Shown: positions 39,980-60,865 of the stretch, in pieces | Position numbering within the stretch: the first letter of the stretch is position 1 | How the letters are laid out: every line of letters begins with the position of its first letter | Assembly: GCA_038496675.1 (NCBI GenBank) | Contig: CM076666.1 | Coordinates: 10,471,231 to 10,535,230 of the forward strand | DNA: 64,000 nucleotides | Reading direction: 5' to 3' | Source: Rachycentron canadum | Lineage: Eukaryota; Chordata; Actinopteri; Carangiformes; Rachycentridae | Made by a program: the position numbers and the translations under genes | The notes under the pieces: generated by a model | The model's input: the letters and a program-made list of their open reading frames with translations, nothing else | Told to the model about the DNA's origin: nothing | Databases searched by the model: none

Positions 39980-41236
39980 TTAGCAGGCTCCAGACTGCAG
40001 GACAGGTTGAAACTGTCCTGCCATGCAGATATCCTCCTGTTTCTGACGCACAATGCGTTGAATGGCTGGAGGCAGGCCACGGGGGTTCCTGGAGAAGATA
40101 AGGGCATAGCCATCTTCACAGCTGCCATCATCTTTCAGGGTGCGGCAGGCATAGGTGATGGCGTAGTTGTCGTAGTCGGTGTCAATCACCCAGTAGTTGT
40201 CACCTGGTTAGAAAGAAAGGGAGAAGTTAGAGTGAAAAAAGAGGAATGAGGTGGTGTAAGAAGGATGTGAGGGGGATATGTGTGCACGGCTGACCTCCAC
40301 TGGACAGGTAGCTGGCCAGTCCCTGGTAGTTCATGAACATCTTGCCGGGGGTTGCAGGGTCAGGGACAGAGTACTGGGCAGCCATGTCAGCACACACGAC
40401 CCAAAAGCTGCAACATGATAATAAAAACATGCTGTTTAGTCCATGTCATGAGCACTTAAGTTCTTGAGTTTTCTGTCTGTGAAAGTGCATTCAAGCCCAC
40501 ATTCTTGTGTAAAATCCCACTTCTTCAAAATGCATTTCTTCCTAATCCTTCATAATCCAGGGAAAACCCAGTTTGTAGCTAATGCTGTCTAGAATGTGCT
40601 TCTGGAAAATTATACCTGCTTCTATCTTAAATCTTAAGGTGGACCTTGAGCAAAGCCTGAGCACCTTTTTTAACCTCTGACCTTGGAAACAGAGTATTTG
40701 AGCTGCCCTCACCTCCCCTAGATCTTAGAAAGTCAACAAGGTCTTTGTGCCTAAACTGACCCTTTACCCGAACCTGAGGGGGTTTAAAGAGGGGTGAGAC
40801 CAGCATGCTTTTCTCTGGGTGGAGTGAGCTATACAATTTTTAGTCTCCCACTGGCCACGTACCCAAAAAGAGTAACGCGTCCCTTGGAGGAGGCGGTCAT
40901 GGAGCCGTCATCATCGATGGTGTACTCAGCTGAGATGTTGTCCTGCAGGAACAGGCCCTCTGGATCTTTCTTCTGCAAAGCGTACCACTTGCCTGCATAC
41001 TGCGAGGCAAAGGCAAGGAAGAAGAAATTCCAATATTGTTTTAAATTTTCTCTTACCGTACATACTGTCTTCGTGCCTGTGCGTATTTGTGTGCCTGTGT
41101 GTGTTTTGAACTAACTCACCCTCTTGGGGTCAAAGTCCTCTTTGACTGAGAAGCTGTCAACCACACAAGAGGCAGACAGACAGCGTTCTATGCAGGACAC
41201 CAGGACCAGAAGCAGGGCCAGTTTGGAGGATCCCAT
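39980..41236 (-). CDS. rbp4l: purpurin (retinol-binding protein 4-like), secreted lipocalin
   Basis: Encodes a 196-aa secreted retinol-binding lipocalin made by photoreceptors. Coding exons in transcript order: 41236-41120, 40999-40863, 40407-40295, 40203-39980, all GT-AG with a continuous frame. Residues 1-21 form a signal peptide (LALLLVLVSC core). The lipocalin GKW motif is at 42-44 (YAGKWYAL) and the second signature is TDYDNYA. Six cysteines after the signal peptide fit the three disulfides of RBP4. Purpurin rather than serum RBP4 is indicated by CVVDSFSVKEDFDPKRYAGK, GFWVVCADMAAQYSVPD and the C-terminus QFQPVLQSGAC, and by the length of 196 (human RBP4 has 201 and a different tail). The ATG lies one base after an acceptor. 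It is divergent from the photoreceptor gene pde6b. Confidence 0.93.
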
Positions 41237-41735
41237 TCTGTAATGAACACAACAGACTCATGACCAGGAGAACTGTGGGATTATTTCTACAAGACTTGTT
41301 GTTTAAAATCAAACTTTGTATGCTTCAGTCGACCAACTGCTGATAGTTACAAATACCAAATGCACCATTGATATTAGAGTCTATAACATGAGCTGAAGAG
41401 TTAACTAAACAGTAACACTACAGTATGTGACAGTTAGAATGCTAGATCTCAAGTTATGATGAAAAATACGATACAGTCCAAATATATTATATATTATTAT
41501 TATTATTATATTATTATTCTGTATTAAACTGACAAAATGTATAATTTCAAAAATGTGATTTGAAGATACCAGACAATAATTTCTCAGACACCAAATTCAT
41601 TCAGCATCATGATAAATGACAGAGCATGAAGAACAAAATTTCACATTTTGTGATAATTACTTCTGACAGAATTGAAAGAAATTCCTAAACTAGAGAATAA
41701 ATTGTCCTAAAATTAGTAAAATTTCAGTTTCTTAC

Positions 41736-41802
41736 CTGTTTTTTTGTCAAAGTAGCAACACTGATTATAATTGTAGCGCTGTACGTGGTTATCCACCAGA
41801 AT
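41736..41802 (-). other. rbp4l: non-coding first exon of purpurin (inferred)
   Basis: The donor AACAG|GTAAG is at 41735 and the start is estimated about 30 nt downstream of the TATA box. It splices to the acceptor TTACAG directly before the A preceding the ATG at 41236. Confidence 0.65.
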
Positions 41803-41823
41803 GAGCCTGGTGTCAGATGCTGC

Positions 41824-41832
41824 CTTTATATA
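41824..41832 (-). promoter_or_regulatory. TATA box of purpurin
   Basis: TATATAAAG on the minus strand, correctly placed for the non-coding exon. A TAATCC word (41903-41908, CRX/OTX-type core) lies about 70 bp upstream of it, TAATCT is at 41931-41936 and GGATTA at 42453-42458. These motifs fit photoreceptor expression, but binding is not shown. Confidence 0.7.
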
Positions 41833-41839
41833 CACACTC

Positions 41840-44800
41840 CACAGACAAGATTATGTCTGATTTTCATTGCTTGGAACTAAATAAGGTGCTTAAATCTAGA
41901 GGTAATCCTGTTGGGGTGAAATCCTTACTGTAATCTGGTTTCTATGTTCAAACCTACCCAAGACTATAAAAACAATTTGACCTTTATGTAACTTACTGGA
42001 AACAGAATAAAACAAGGAAGCACACACCAGGGCATCCCAATGTATTGTATGTGCATGTGTACAAAACACAAGCCAAATTCCAAACTTTACTTAACTGAGT
42101 GTGACGGTTTCAAGGAAACTGTGGAAGGGAGTTTTAATATTATACTTTACAAATTTTTTGATACAAATCACTGCCACTTGACCACAATGGTACGAATGGT
42201 ACCAATCCATCTGTGAAACTAGACTTGAAAAACCTCCAAGCCCATGAAGGATCAACAAGAAAAGAAGCTTAAACGGTGCAAAATTCAATTTCTGATTTAC
42301 ATTTTCATTTGCCTGACATGGAATTTCGTGGCAAACAGCTATTCAGTAAAGACATAATTACATTTTCAGAGATTCAACACTTCAGCCAAGACAAGTACCA
42401 TTCAAAGTAACAGAACATAACCTGAAAGATTTCATATCAGGCTGAATTACAAGGATTATTTTCTCCTCATTCAACATATGTACATTAGCTTTATGGCAAT
42501 GTATAGCTGTAAAACTATAGATAAAAAACTGCAGAGTTGGCATCTTTACTTTGAATGTTACTAATCACAATGAAAATGTAGTGTATTTCTACATGCAAAC
42601 CTATAGCCTACTGCGTAAGGTCCAAATGTTTAGTAAATTCAGCACAGTATGAAGACAATAACTACAAAAGAGTGAAGAATATTATCTCACGCCACATGGT
42701 GCAGTGAATTAGTGAACTCTAATTTCCTAGATTAACCCTGGTCACATGAGATTACTGCTGTCATACTATATCATGTAATGACATCTAGAGACTTCTTCAA
42801 GTGTAGTTCAGTGCAACTACACATTTTCACTTAATTAACGTTACTTTGCATTTTTACACAAAATAGAATAATGAGCTGATCACTGCAGTCTCCCACCACA
42901 CTGGCAGTAAACAGTCTCCTCAGTGAGGACACACACAGTGAAAGCCAATGAACACAGACAATCTATTTTTTTACAGTGCTATAATCCTGCTTGTGTGGAC
43001 TGAAATAGATCATTGACAGGAATAGACTTACAATGTACCTTCTTATAACTAGAATTTCTATTGCATATTTAGCCCTATATGCAATAGATTACTTTTGGTA
43101 AAATTTGCATGTAAATATGGAAGTGTATAAAAAGGCAGCTCTTCTATTTTCCAAGACTTTAAATAAGGTAAAACCAGTATGTATTTGCGCCAAGTAATTA
43201 AATGGTCCACAAAAATAGTTTGTGTTAAATAGAAGAATTATATGCAGAAAGTTCAATGCAGACAAAGTCATTCTGTGACACTATATCTGTCCATTTACTG
43301 TAAAGAAATGTGTGATTGATGACAAGCACTTCTTTTGATTCTATAAAACCATTTATCTGAATTCGCCTCTGATCTGATGATGCTTATAAGCCCAAAGATA
43401 GCTTCATCAATGGAGCCTTGGATCATGACCATCAGCTAATTTTGATTGGCTGATTGGCTGATACTTAGGATAGACTGGGGGCAAGGCTAAGAGGATGATT
43501 ACACCCTCTGTTGATCTTCATGACTACTGTGTTTATATCTGTTTAAGTATTGTCACATTCAGGGACTGGGCCGCTGCCTAAAACCTTAAGCTTATATTGT
43601 ACGTGCTACTCATAAAACATTCCTGGTATTTGCAGTTGTGAGCCCGTGTTTAGCAGGTGTGAAAGGAAGACTTTGATATTTTACTGTGTATTTCCACCAG
43701 GTCAGGTTCTTGGACAGAGCTTTCTGTATAGAGTCAATGGATTTTCCATAACCTCATTCCCATAACCTTTTTACCTTCACTCAGTGGCCCTACATTTTAA
43801 GGTATGAACAATGAACACAATGCTGAGGACCATCGATGCACTTTCATTCCTTGTTTACTGTGAACTCTTATAACGGCAAAAAAAAAAAAAATGCCTGTGA
43901 AATAACAAATATATAGCAGGAAAATATGCATGGATGTTAGTTATCATTTTTATTCTGTGCATACAAATAACCTCTGAAAAGCAAAACACTCAAATGAACC
44001 AGTGGACTGTGAGGATTGAACATGTGGATCTGCTGCCATCATGTGGGTCATATCAGCTTTGCAACTGATAAGAGGCCTAGCAAGTGCAGTGGTAGTATAT
44101 AGTCCTTATTACCTCACAACCATCTGTAATCACTAAGTCCATGTTGTCTCACTGGCTCAAGTATCTTGTTACTAAAAAGTCAAAGCAAATGTCAACATTT
44201 TTAAATCAATAGTTAAATAAATCCTCATGTCCATATGTGCAATGAAATATCTCATGAAACTGGTCCCTAAAAGATCCTCTCCTAATGCAAATCAATGGGA
44301 GGCAAAATAAAAATGTGGAAAAATAAAGATCAACCAAAGATAATATGACTGTTCAACATGTATTAGTTTAATCTTGGATTCTTTCAAACTCCAACTTTTT
44401 TAAACAATAAAGTCAAATTAGTGATTAGTCACTGGGCCCTCCCTCCCTTGCTCATTCTGTCTCACTCTCTCTCTTTGGACCTGCCGTAATCTATTATAGT
44501 GGAAGCAGATTATCTATTTGACCTTTTGTTTAAGATATTTATGCAACCCTATTATAGACAGGTCCTCCTCACTCTGAAAGAAAGGTTCTTAGTGCATTTG
44601 TTGGTACAATCTCATTATTGTCAAATTAGCATCTAGTTCCTAGTTGGTTTTACTCCCTCAGCCTTGTCAGAACATCACTAGTGGTCAGCCTCTTGTCTCC
44701 AAAATACACTGATACCAGTTACTGCTGTGGAAACTCAGAAAGGCAGTGAGAGTTGGGGTGCTGAGATAATCAGCTAGTGTCCTAACTAAATAGGGCTTAT

Positions 44801-45280
44801 GCCAGAGGAGGCCTTGTTTAATAAGGACTTAAAGAGCTTGTACAGGTAGGCCTACATGTGTGAGAGAGACTGTATTCTGTAGATGATACATACAAGATGA
44901 AAAATATAGGAAATAAACAGATACAACAAGCAAGAAACATGCATTGATGTGTGTCCTGTATGTGCTGTGTTTATTCTTTTCTCTACATTCAGAGGAAAGA
45001 TCAGAATGAACCTAGAATATACATTTGGTATGACTGAATCAAATCATCAGACTAGAACAAATCTTAATTCGTAGCTAAAAGGAAAAGCATGTGTGGCTAC
45101 AGAGATTCATTTTAACTCATGCAACTTTTGTGTGACATGTTGTGTTCTTATAATATGCCCATACATATATTCAATTTCTAGTGCAAATAGCAATGTGATC
45201 CCTCCAACATCACTTTCATGGTGCAGTATCAGTACTGAAGCTCACAGGGGGCTGGATCATTTGGCCTGATATCCATTACC
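41840..45280. other. intergenic region between divergent purpurin and pde6b
   Basis: AT-rich and without coding exons or recognised repeats apart from a poly-A at about 43,878. CRX/OTX-like cores are present near the purpurin end and NRL/MAF-like half-sites near the pde6b end. It may act as a joint retinal control region (inference). Confidence 0.4.
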
Positions 45281-45285
45281 AGATG

Positions 45286-45348
45286 ATCAGCTGACAAGTT
45301 TAGCATAGGCAGATCCCTGCTAACCTTCAGCACTATCTGCTGATGACA
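45286..45348 (+). promoter_or_regulatory. NRL/MAF-like half-sites upstream of pde6b
   Basis: ATCAGCTGAC (45286-45295) and TGCTGATGACA (45338-45348) contain the TGCTGA/TCAGC half-site of MAF-family response elements. GGATTG and GGATTC follow within 20 bp. PDE6B in mammals is regulated by NRL and CRX (established). Here the sites are only motif matches about 370-430 bp before the ATG, and the start of transcription is not located. Confidence 0.3.
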
Positions 45349-45711
45349 CAAGGATTGTTTGGATTCACCCCCTCTGTCTCCTCCGGGCTCTCCCTCACTC
45401 AGCGCGCTCATCCCACCAACAAGGGGATTTAAAAAATTTTTTTTTTAACCTGCATTTGAATGTGCCCACTTCTGTTTCCCTCCTTCCTGTGTAATACTTG
45501 GGTAAGATTCTCTTTTCTATCTTTAATAGATAAAGTGGATAAACCAGTAGCTGTGTGCATTGCTTTGCTTATTCATTCTTTTATATTTTTTTACTCTGAG
45601 AAAGTTGGAGGTAGCTCGTTTAGAGCAAGGTTGGACCAAGTGGGAGCTCCGTCACTGAGCTGAAGAGGGTGAAGACAGGGACATTTAGAAGAAGAGGAGG
45701 ACGAATCAACC

Positions 45712-54291
<8,580 letters not shown>

Positions 54292-55238
54292 AGGTTCAAA
54301 AAGCTGTGCATTTGATGGAAACGCACCTGAAGAGCTCATCACAGACTGACTTCAGAATTACCTTCAGAATCACAGCCACTCAGTCTCACCGCCAAGGAAA
54401 AAAAAGTGTCAGGAAGACGGATACACAAGTGAATGCAAAGCCCCAATAGTACTTCCTCAGGGAAACTGGCTCCAATCAGAAAACCTGAACAAGGAGAGAA
54501 TCGTTCAGAAAGAGCAGCATTTTATTTTGAAGGGACACTAACCAGGTGAGCCAAAACATGAATTCAGAACCAGAACATCTGGGGAAAAAACATCACTGAG
54601 GAAGAACAGAAACATGACTATTGCCTCTACTTTAGATGGCATTTAAGGCAAAAGTATCCTTCCTTGTCCTAAAATGATTTATTTAAATATGAATTAAGAG
54701 TCAAGGTCATTCTTAAATCTCAGGTTTTCACTTATCCTTACACAGTATCCATTCCCTGACATTTTGAGCATTAAGTACAGATTATGTATTATATATTATG
54801 TTCTATACAAGTAATTCTTTACTGCAACATCCAACTCACTGTAGATTGTACATAAGGTTTAAACTGCCGTTTTCAAACATACTGTATATTGTACATTTAT
54901 CTCATATTCATCTTAGGGGTTAAAGATTGTAAATTCAGACAATGGGTAGACTGAACTACTGTACATATATTCCAGTATTACAAAATAATACTTTCATGTT
55001 CACTTCTTCCAGTCAATCAACATTTACAAATGAGAGTCTGTTTACCTTGACTGCAGAGAGCCAAAGGTAGATGACAAGCTCAGGGCTGCTCCAGGAAGAC
55101 ACATAGGAATATTCAGGCAATGGCATAGACACAAGCTGTAGTAGTTGCTTACTCATGATGCCTTTTCACTGTACATACATCTGAGAGAGTAGCTGAGATT
55201 GTTATTGTATTTTATGGATATCCAGTTACAAATGTCTT

Positions 55239-55244
55239 AATAAA
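55239..55244 (+). terminator. polyadenylation signal, pde6b
   Basis: AATAAA about 950 nt after the pde6b stop. A second AATAAA at 56128-56133 could give a longer transcript. Confidence 0.55.
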
Positions 55245-55259
55245 ATAGAGCACATTGAA

Positions 55260-56900
55260 ACCCAGTTACTGCTCTGGAAATTAGTTGGTTGCAGGTAAGA
55301 TTAATTTTTATTATGAAATGAATAATTTGAACTAATTTAAATTTTTTTGAAGCATAAAGCAGTAGCAGGAGCAACTATCGATTCTCCTACTGCTACAAGT
55401 TATCACCTGATGGAAAATTCATTGTCTGAATTCACCAACCTTTTCCATACAGGTCCAGGGTTCAGTCATAATGCACCACTCTGAGGCTAGTGTCTTCATA
55501 TTATTATATGTATACAATAATATATATAACAACTATGTATTTTTATGTGAGAGTGGAAAAACAAAAACAAAAAAATATGAAAGAAATACAAACTCTACAT
55601 AAAAAGTAACAGGTCTAGCACCTAGGACTGTGAGGCATTGGTGCTACCATAAGCCCGTGATGTATCTGGGATAACCATCTCTACACAGACAAACCAAGGC
55701 TCCAGGGGAACAGAGCTGTTAGAGACAGCACAGTGGGGGAAACCTATGTTCTTGTAAAAACTTGTATATATATTCCACCCCTCCCTGTAAATATAAAAAA
55801 ATATTTTTCTAGTTGAAATATAGCTGCTTATTTTTTAATTAGGACATTAGCAATATTTTCAGGCACTGACAACTAAGTCATCAAGTAATTTTATTAAATG
55901 ATGGTTTTATCATGCTTTCCTCATTTGACTGATGTAATGAAATATTCCACATATGGAAAAAAAAGCACAGGTGTATCAGTCATGACCAACTTCTATTAGG
56001 CAATATATGTATCTAAATATGCTGCAGACAAACCCTTAAAATTTTTAGGTAGACTTTATATACCCTATGGTCAGTATTTGAAAGCTTGCCTCTTCATGTG
56101 CGCCATGTGTACAATAATGACCACTCAAATAAAGCAAATGTATTTTTACCAGGCATCTGAGTGAATTAATTAATTGTTGTTAATTTGGCAAATCCACTGT
56201 TGACTGTGGAAATTGCTGCTAATAAAACACACACCAGATTAAAATTTTGTCTGAGTCATATGTAGCAATATGAAATGTGACAAACTCCTGTCAGCAGTCT
56301 CTCAGCCACCACAAACATAATGCTATAGCATGCACTATATAATGCTATAATGCAGTGCGGAGTTCATAATGAAGGTTACAATATTACACAACACAAAAGA
56401 GTATTGAGGGAACACTTCTGTCCACACTGCAATTTCTTCTACTGGTCCCTGACCCCAATCCTGGGATTGCTGCTAAACTAGGCCAGGATTACAACCATGC
56501 TCTTGCCCCGGGCTCATCTCCTACTGAAGGACAGGTGCGTGCAGACACACAGACTGACACATACCTACTCTAGTCACAAAATGCGTGCGCTAAAATGTGT
56601 TACAGCTTTCTTTGAACTGCAAGCAACTACCAAACTAAATCTGAAAAATGACTTCTAGTTTTGAAAAAAGACTTAACTAGATAATATCAACTGCTTTGAT
56701 TGATTGATTTTTTTTTTTGTTTTAATATAAAGTTAACCCCATCACCACAAAAACTACAAGGAACACAAGAAAACGTATTACATGAAAAATAATTGTTGTT
56801 TTATTGACTTTGAAACATGACACAGGTGCAGATAGCTCATTTGAGGATGGTGTCTGAATTTGCTGCAGAAAGAAAAGAACAAGATATGAAATATGTAAAT
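55260..56900. other. convergent intergenic region between pde6b and atp5me
   Basis: AT-rich and without exons. It contains a possible distal pde6b polyadenylation signal (56128) and, on the minus strand, candidate AATAAA signals for atp5me (56917-56922 and 56800-56805). Confidence 0.45.
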
Positions 56901-56916
56901 AATCAAGTAATAAAAC

Positions 56917-56922
56917 TTTATT
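56917..56922 (-). terminator. polyadenylation signal, atp5me
   Basis: AATAAA on the minus strand, 74 nt after the stop codon. A second one lies at 56800-56805. A short 3' UTR suits this small housekeeping gene. Confidence 0.6.
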
Positions 56923-56995
56923 TATGCACATAGTGTGTTGAAATGTGTGATGTCGCTGTCTCAACAGTAAGGGTCATCTTTGTGTGACAGACGGG

Positions 56996-59115
56996 TTAAG
57001 AGGCAGGAAGTGAGTGGGTGTCTTTGATACCTTCAGACAGTTGTTTGTAGATGCGTTCCTGCTCCTCTCTGGCCTTCTTCTCTGCCTCTTCAACCCTCCT
57101 CTCCTCCTCAGCGATAGGCTTTAGGTAGTCTAAACAAGAACACCACCACAGTGTTTACGTCAAATTGATGAATTCTTTTTTTCAACGTGTCATCTAAATT
57201 TAGCTTGATGCAGTGTGCACAATATCCTATAGTTATAAGAAAATAGATTTCCAATATACTTAAAGATTAATATATACTTTATAGATCAGGCCTATATTTA
57301 CCACTGGATGCAAAAAAGCTATATATCAACATCACTCAATTAAATATACTATATTCTATGAAGATTAGAAAAAGTTCAAATTATTATGAAATGATCTCCT
57401 GACTAATAAGAATCCCAAGTCCTTCTTTTCATTTATTTACTTTATATTGTTACATTTACATTGTTTGTTAATAAGGACTGTTTAATGGCATGCAATTTAT
57501 TTATTTGGAAAACAACTTTTATTTTAAAGACGGGCTGGCAGCAGAGGTTTATTCAAAAATTTTGTCTGCACAATATAAGAACAATATAACCAACTATTAG
57601 AGCATGCAAATAAAGTTCACAATATGGATAAATACTCAGTAATAGTCTTAGATCTCCTAACAATCTGATTCTGAGGTTTTCAGGGTTCCAGTGTGTGGCC
57701 TAAGAACCCCTTTATTTCACACACAGGTTTTAGATTCATGGTGAGTTTGCTTTAGGAAGTAGTCTTAGGAATCAATTTTAATTGTAGTCTTCTTCGTATC
57801 AAACACTGAACACCTAAAGGTTTGAAAGGTGGCTCCCTCCCATAGACCGAAGCCAATGTCGAAGAGCCTTAAACCTGCATTCTATCTAATGACCATCAGC
57901 AAAAAGAGAAAGATGTGTTTGTATAGAAGTTTTAGTGAAAATTACCCTACTACTCACTGTATTCATTACCTCAGTAAACATTTTCCTAATGAGTTTGTGG
58001 TCTCAACTGCTAGTTTTAAGTCTTCAATACAACATGATGTTTATTTTTAAATTATGGTCCAATTCAGAGGAAAACAGACCATAAAGCAGGGTATGCATTC
58101 AGACGTGGCTACCTTGTGATTGACAGACTTAGCTTATATAGCTTAAAATGAAAAGACGAAAAAGAAGGTCTCACTGTTGCAGGTATTGCTCTGTAACTTA
58201 GGCCTGTAGGTCTTTTTCACAGGCAGAGGAGTGTATTAATATTAATGAGTAACAGTGAGCCAATAAGCACACTTTTTGTTATAGTTTTATAATTTACATC
58301 TGTATTTTTTTTTCCCCTGTTACTACAAAATGTCTTATATCTTATGTTAGTACCTTATGTCCTTGAAGTTGGGACATAAACACACACTGACAACTTACCA
58401 AACCTCTGTTTGCCATAGAAGATGCCAAACAGCAGCGCAGACCACCTGGCCGTCTGAAATCAAATGATTCACATCTGTTAAGCAGGAAAAATAACCAGGG
58501 CTAACCAGCTGGCTGTTTGAGTTGGGACATGTCATGCCAGTTAAAAAAAAAAAAAAAAAAAAAGCTGCCAGGAGCTATTAAAATTTTCACTGAAATACTC
58601 AGCTGTTGTAACAAGCCATTTTTCAACACTACTAACGACATCTCTGATGTTTCTACAAGTAACTGGACACTGACCACGATCTGCAGAAGCAGCTCACAGC
58701 GACTGGGGCGAAGTTCGGCTTCACTCTGACCTTTCTGCTGAAGTGGTCTAGCGCTGGTTAACTATACCTTGACCTAAACGACACACTGGGCTGATTATAG
58801 CACGATGACAACTAATAGTAGTCACGAATTTTGCATCACACAGATGTGGAAGATGCCGGTTTTCCAGCTGTTTTTAAGGAGTGCGGTTCACCTACGGAGC
58901 CTTTCAATGTCACTGCTAGCAAACAGTAGCTATCATGCTAACACAACAAGTAACGCTAATGCTACTTAGACGACAGCTGCACACCGTGAGATGAAAGCTA
59001 AGAGTTTTACTTTTCGTTTCCTCTAAACTTACAAAGTCACATTTACAAAAACCTTTAGTTAAATACGAGGTTTTATTACCTTGATGAGCGGCGACACTGC
59101 GACTGGAGGAACCAT
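56996..59115 (-). CDS. atp5me: mitochondrial ATP synthase membrane subunit e
   Basis: Encodes a 74-aa subunit e of F1Fo ATP synthase, an inner-membrane protein that supports dimerisation of the enzyme. Coding exons in transcript order: 59115-59080, 58453-58399, 57129-56996, with GT-AG borders and a continuous frame. The N-terminus MVPPVAVSPLIK is nearly that of mammalian subunit e. A single membrane helix (about 13-30) contains the family GxxxG motif (GIFYG, 22-26). YLKPIAEEERR and a charged coiled-coil follow. The length is close to the human protein (69 aa). It is convergent with pde6b, and this order is the same on human chromosome 4p16.3 (established). The middle intron carries a dispersed repeat. 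The gene is expected to be housekeeping, with ETS motifs at its promoter. Confidence 0.95.
57835..58130 (-). repeat. dispersed teleost repeat, copy 2, in the atp5me intron
   Basis: An inverted copy of the element at 25,776-26,075. On the minus strand it reads GAATGCAGGTTTAAGG near one end and GTCTGTCAATCACAAGG near the other, with TTGAGACCACAAACTCATTA between. Confidence 0.75.
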
Positions 59116-59132
59116 TGTGACACGAGAAAGTG

Positions 59133-59152
59133 ACTTCCGGGGTAGACCGGAA
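59133..59152 (-). promoter_or_regulatory. paired ETS (GABP/NRF-2-like) motifs at the atp5me promoter
   Basis: ACTTCCGG (59133-59140) and ACCGGAA (59146-59152) lie 18-37 bp upstream of the atp5me ATG, in opposite orientation. Such ETS pairs near the start are typical of nuclear genes for oxidative phosphorylation. The transcription start is probably within or next to them. Confidence 0.6.
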
Positions 59153-59159
59153 ATATATT

Positions 59160-59620
59160 TAATCTTTTATTTCTAGACAAAAACTAAAACTAAACTGTGC
59201 TTTTACGCAAAATAAATTAAATTAAGAATAAAATTCCTTTCGTATTTCATTTTTACTGCAAGCAATGGACTGGGGAAACAGGAAAAGAATTTACCGACTT
59301 TACAAGGATTTGATGTATTAAATTTCTAACAAATATATGGAAGCAAATCTGTCACAAATATTGAATTTGTGAAGCCTTCATTTTTAGCACTATTTTTTTT
59401 TCATTTGAATTTTGTTTTATTGTGAATTCAACCAAGAACTAATTTCATTGCTATTTTTCAATGTTCACAAAGTGACAATGAAAAATGAAACTTAAAAAAA
59501 TCTAATCAGATATATACAATGTGTTTAAATTTATCTGGTCACATTCAGATGATTCAGATCCCAAAATCCGAATTTAAAAAAAAAAAGGTCAACATAACAT
59601 CCGCGATAATCAATCAAGTC
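59160..59620. other. non-coding, nothing recognised
   Basis: AT-rich sequence upstream of atp5me without exon signals. Confidence 0.45.
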
Positions 59621-59629
59621 TGTCTCGAA

Positions 59630-59802
59630 CCAACATTCAGCCAATCAAGTTACGTTTTATTGGTCATGTGACGCTTGAACCGCGAAGGCTTCCAGCTACG
59701 AACATTAACGAAGACACCAATTAAGATATTAACGAAGAGAGAGAGGAGGGCAGTGGTGGAGCGACTTATGTAGCTTGACAGTAGACGTCCACTGTAATTG
59801 GG
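59630..59802 (+). promoter_or_regulatory. orphan promoter-like segment
   Basis: CCAAT boxes in both orientations (GCCAATCAAG at about 59641 and ATTGGTCATGTGACG at about 59659) lie beside a CATGTGAC E-box-like site and a CpG-containing stretch. A donor-like GGTATGTG follows at about 59801. It resembles a TATA-less promoter with a non-coding exon on the plus strand. No following exon was found. Confidence 0.3.
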
Positions 59803-60140
59803 GTATGTGCGATGATTTTGAAATGACGAGAATAATTTTTTTATCCTGATACGGATTCAGACTTAAAATAGCCGTGGTTGTAAAAATGAGACCTAAATCG
59901 AGACCACTTACTGAAACCTCCGCTCACAGGTGTGCTTGTCTTGTAGTTCCTAATGGCCGCCACTAGATGTTACTGATTCTCTTGTACAAACCTGCAGAGG
60001 CCAGGCATCATGAGGAGAGGTGACTTGCTCTTTAGTTGCTTGGAAAAAGCCTGTTCAAATGGTTCTCATTTAGCCATGCACCTACAAACATGTCACTCAA
60101 GTTTACAGGCATCATCCAACACTTTATTGCACATGGTAGT

Positions 60141-60210
<70 letters not shown>
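60141..60210. repeat. (GATA)n tetranucleotide microsatellite
   Basis: About 17 perfect GATA units. The minus-strand open frame across it is repeat translation. Confidence 0.97.
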
Positions 60211-60569
60211 AAAAACGTGTGTATGTCATAACTTTATTTACAGTACGTCAAAATCACTTTGGCACTAAAACAGTTGTTAAGTCTACATGTTGAAACGTGA
60301 GACAAAGAATCCAGACTTATGATCAGTATCATATCATGGACAGAAATCAATAACTTTCATTAAAACATGTAACTGTTCTTTTTATATATATAATGTAAAC
60401 CAAAGTAGAAGCATACGTTTAAAGTCAGAGCTCTGGAGTTTCTAAAGGCAGTGTAAGAGAAGGGAAAAATTCAATAATGTGAAAACAGAAATATACAAAT
60501 ACTGTTGATCCAAATGTTTCCCATTTTGCCAAGATGTTGCATAACATAACCACTATTACATTACATAGC

Positions 60570-60601
60570 TTTTCTATATATATATATATATATATAGAAA
60601 A
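60570..60601. repeat. TA-rich perfect palindrome
   Basis: A (TA)n core flanked by TTTTC and GAAAA gives a 32-bp perfect palindrome. Confidence 0.85.
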
Positions 60602-60865
60602 AAAGGAAAAAAAGGATCACACTGTTCAACCCACACATTGTTCAAATGACTTTAAAGCCAACCTGGTCCTACATCTCTAAATTGCTTTTCACATGTCTAA
60701 TTTATAATTCAGCAATTATATCACATAATAAATAACGATGTAAAAATGAAACGGCAATTCAGTCAGATTACCAGGCTAACTCAAAGCAATAACATATTTA
60801 TTATAACATAATAAATAACATGAACAATATCCATTTGGAACAATAAACCCACTGCAGAATCCTTT

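Noticed and set aside
39707..40249. 180-codon plus-strand open frame
   Set aside because: It is the antisense shadow of the last purpurin exon and its 3' UTR.
39980..41236. Serum retinol-binding protein rbp4
   Set aside because: The sequence around the GKW motif, the DMAAQYSVPDP block and the QSGAC end match purpurin. The serum protein has a different, longer C-terminus.
59950..59980. Short frame MAATRCY after an acceptor-like site
   Set aside because: Seven codons only, with no support as an exon.
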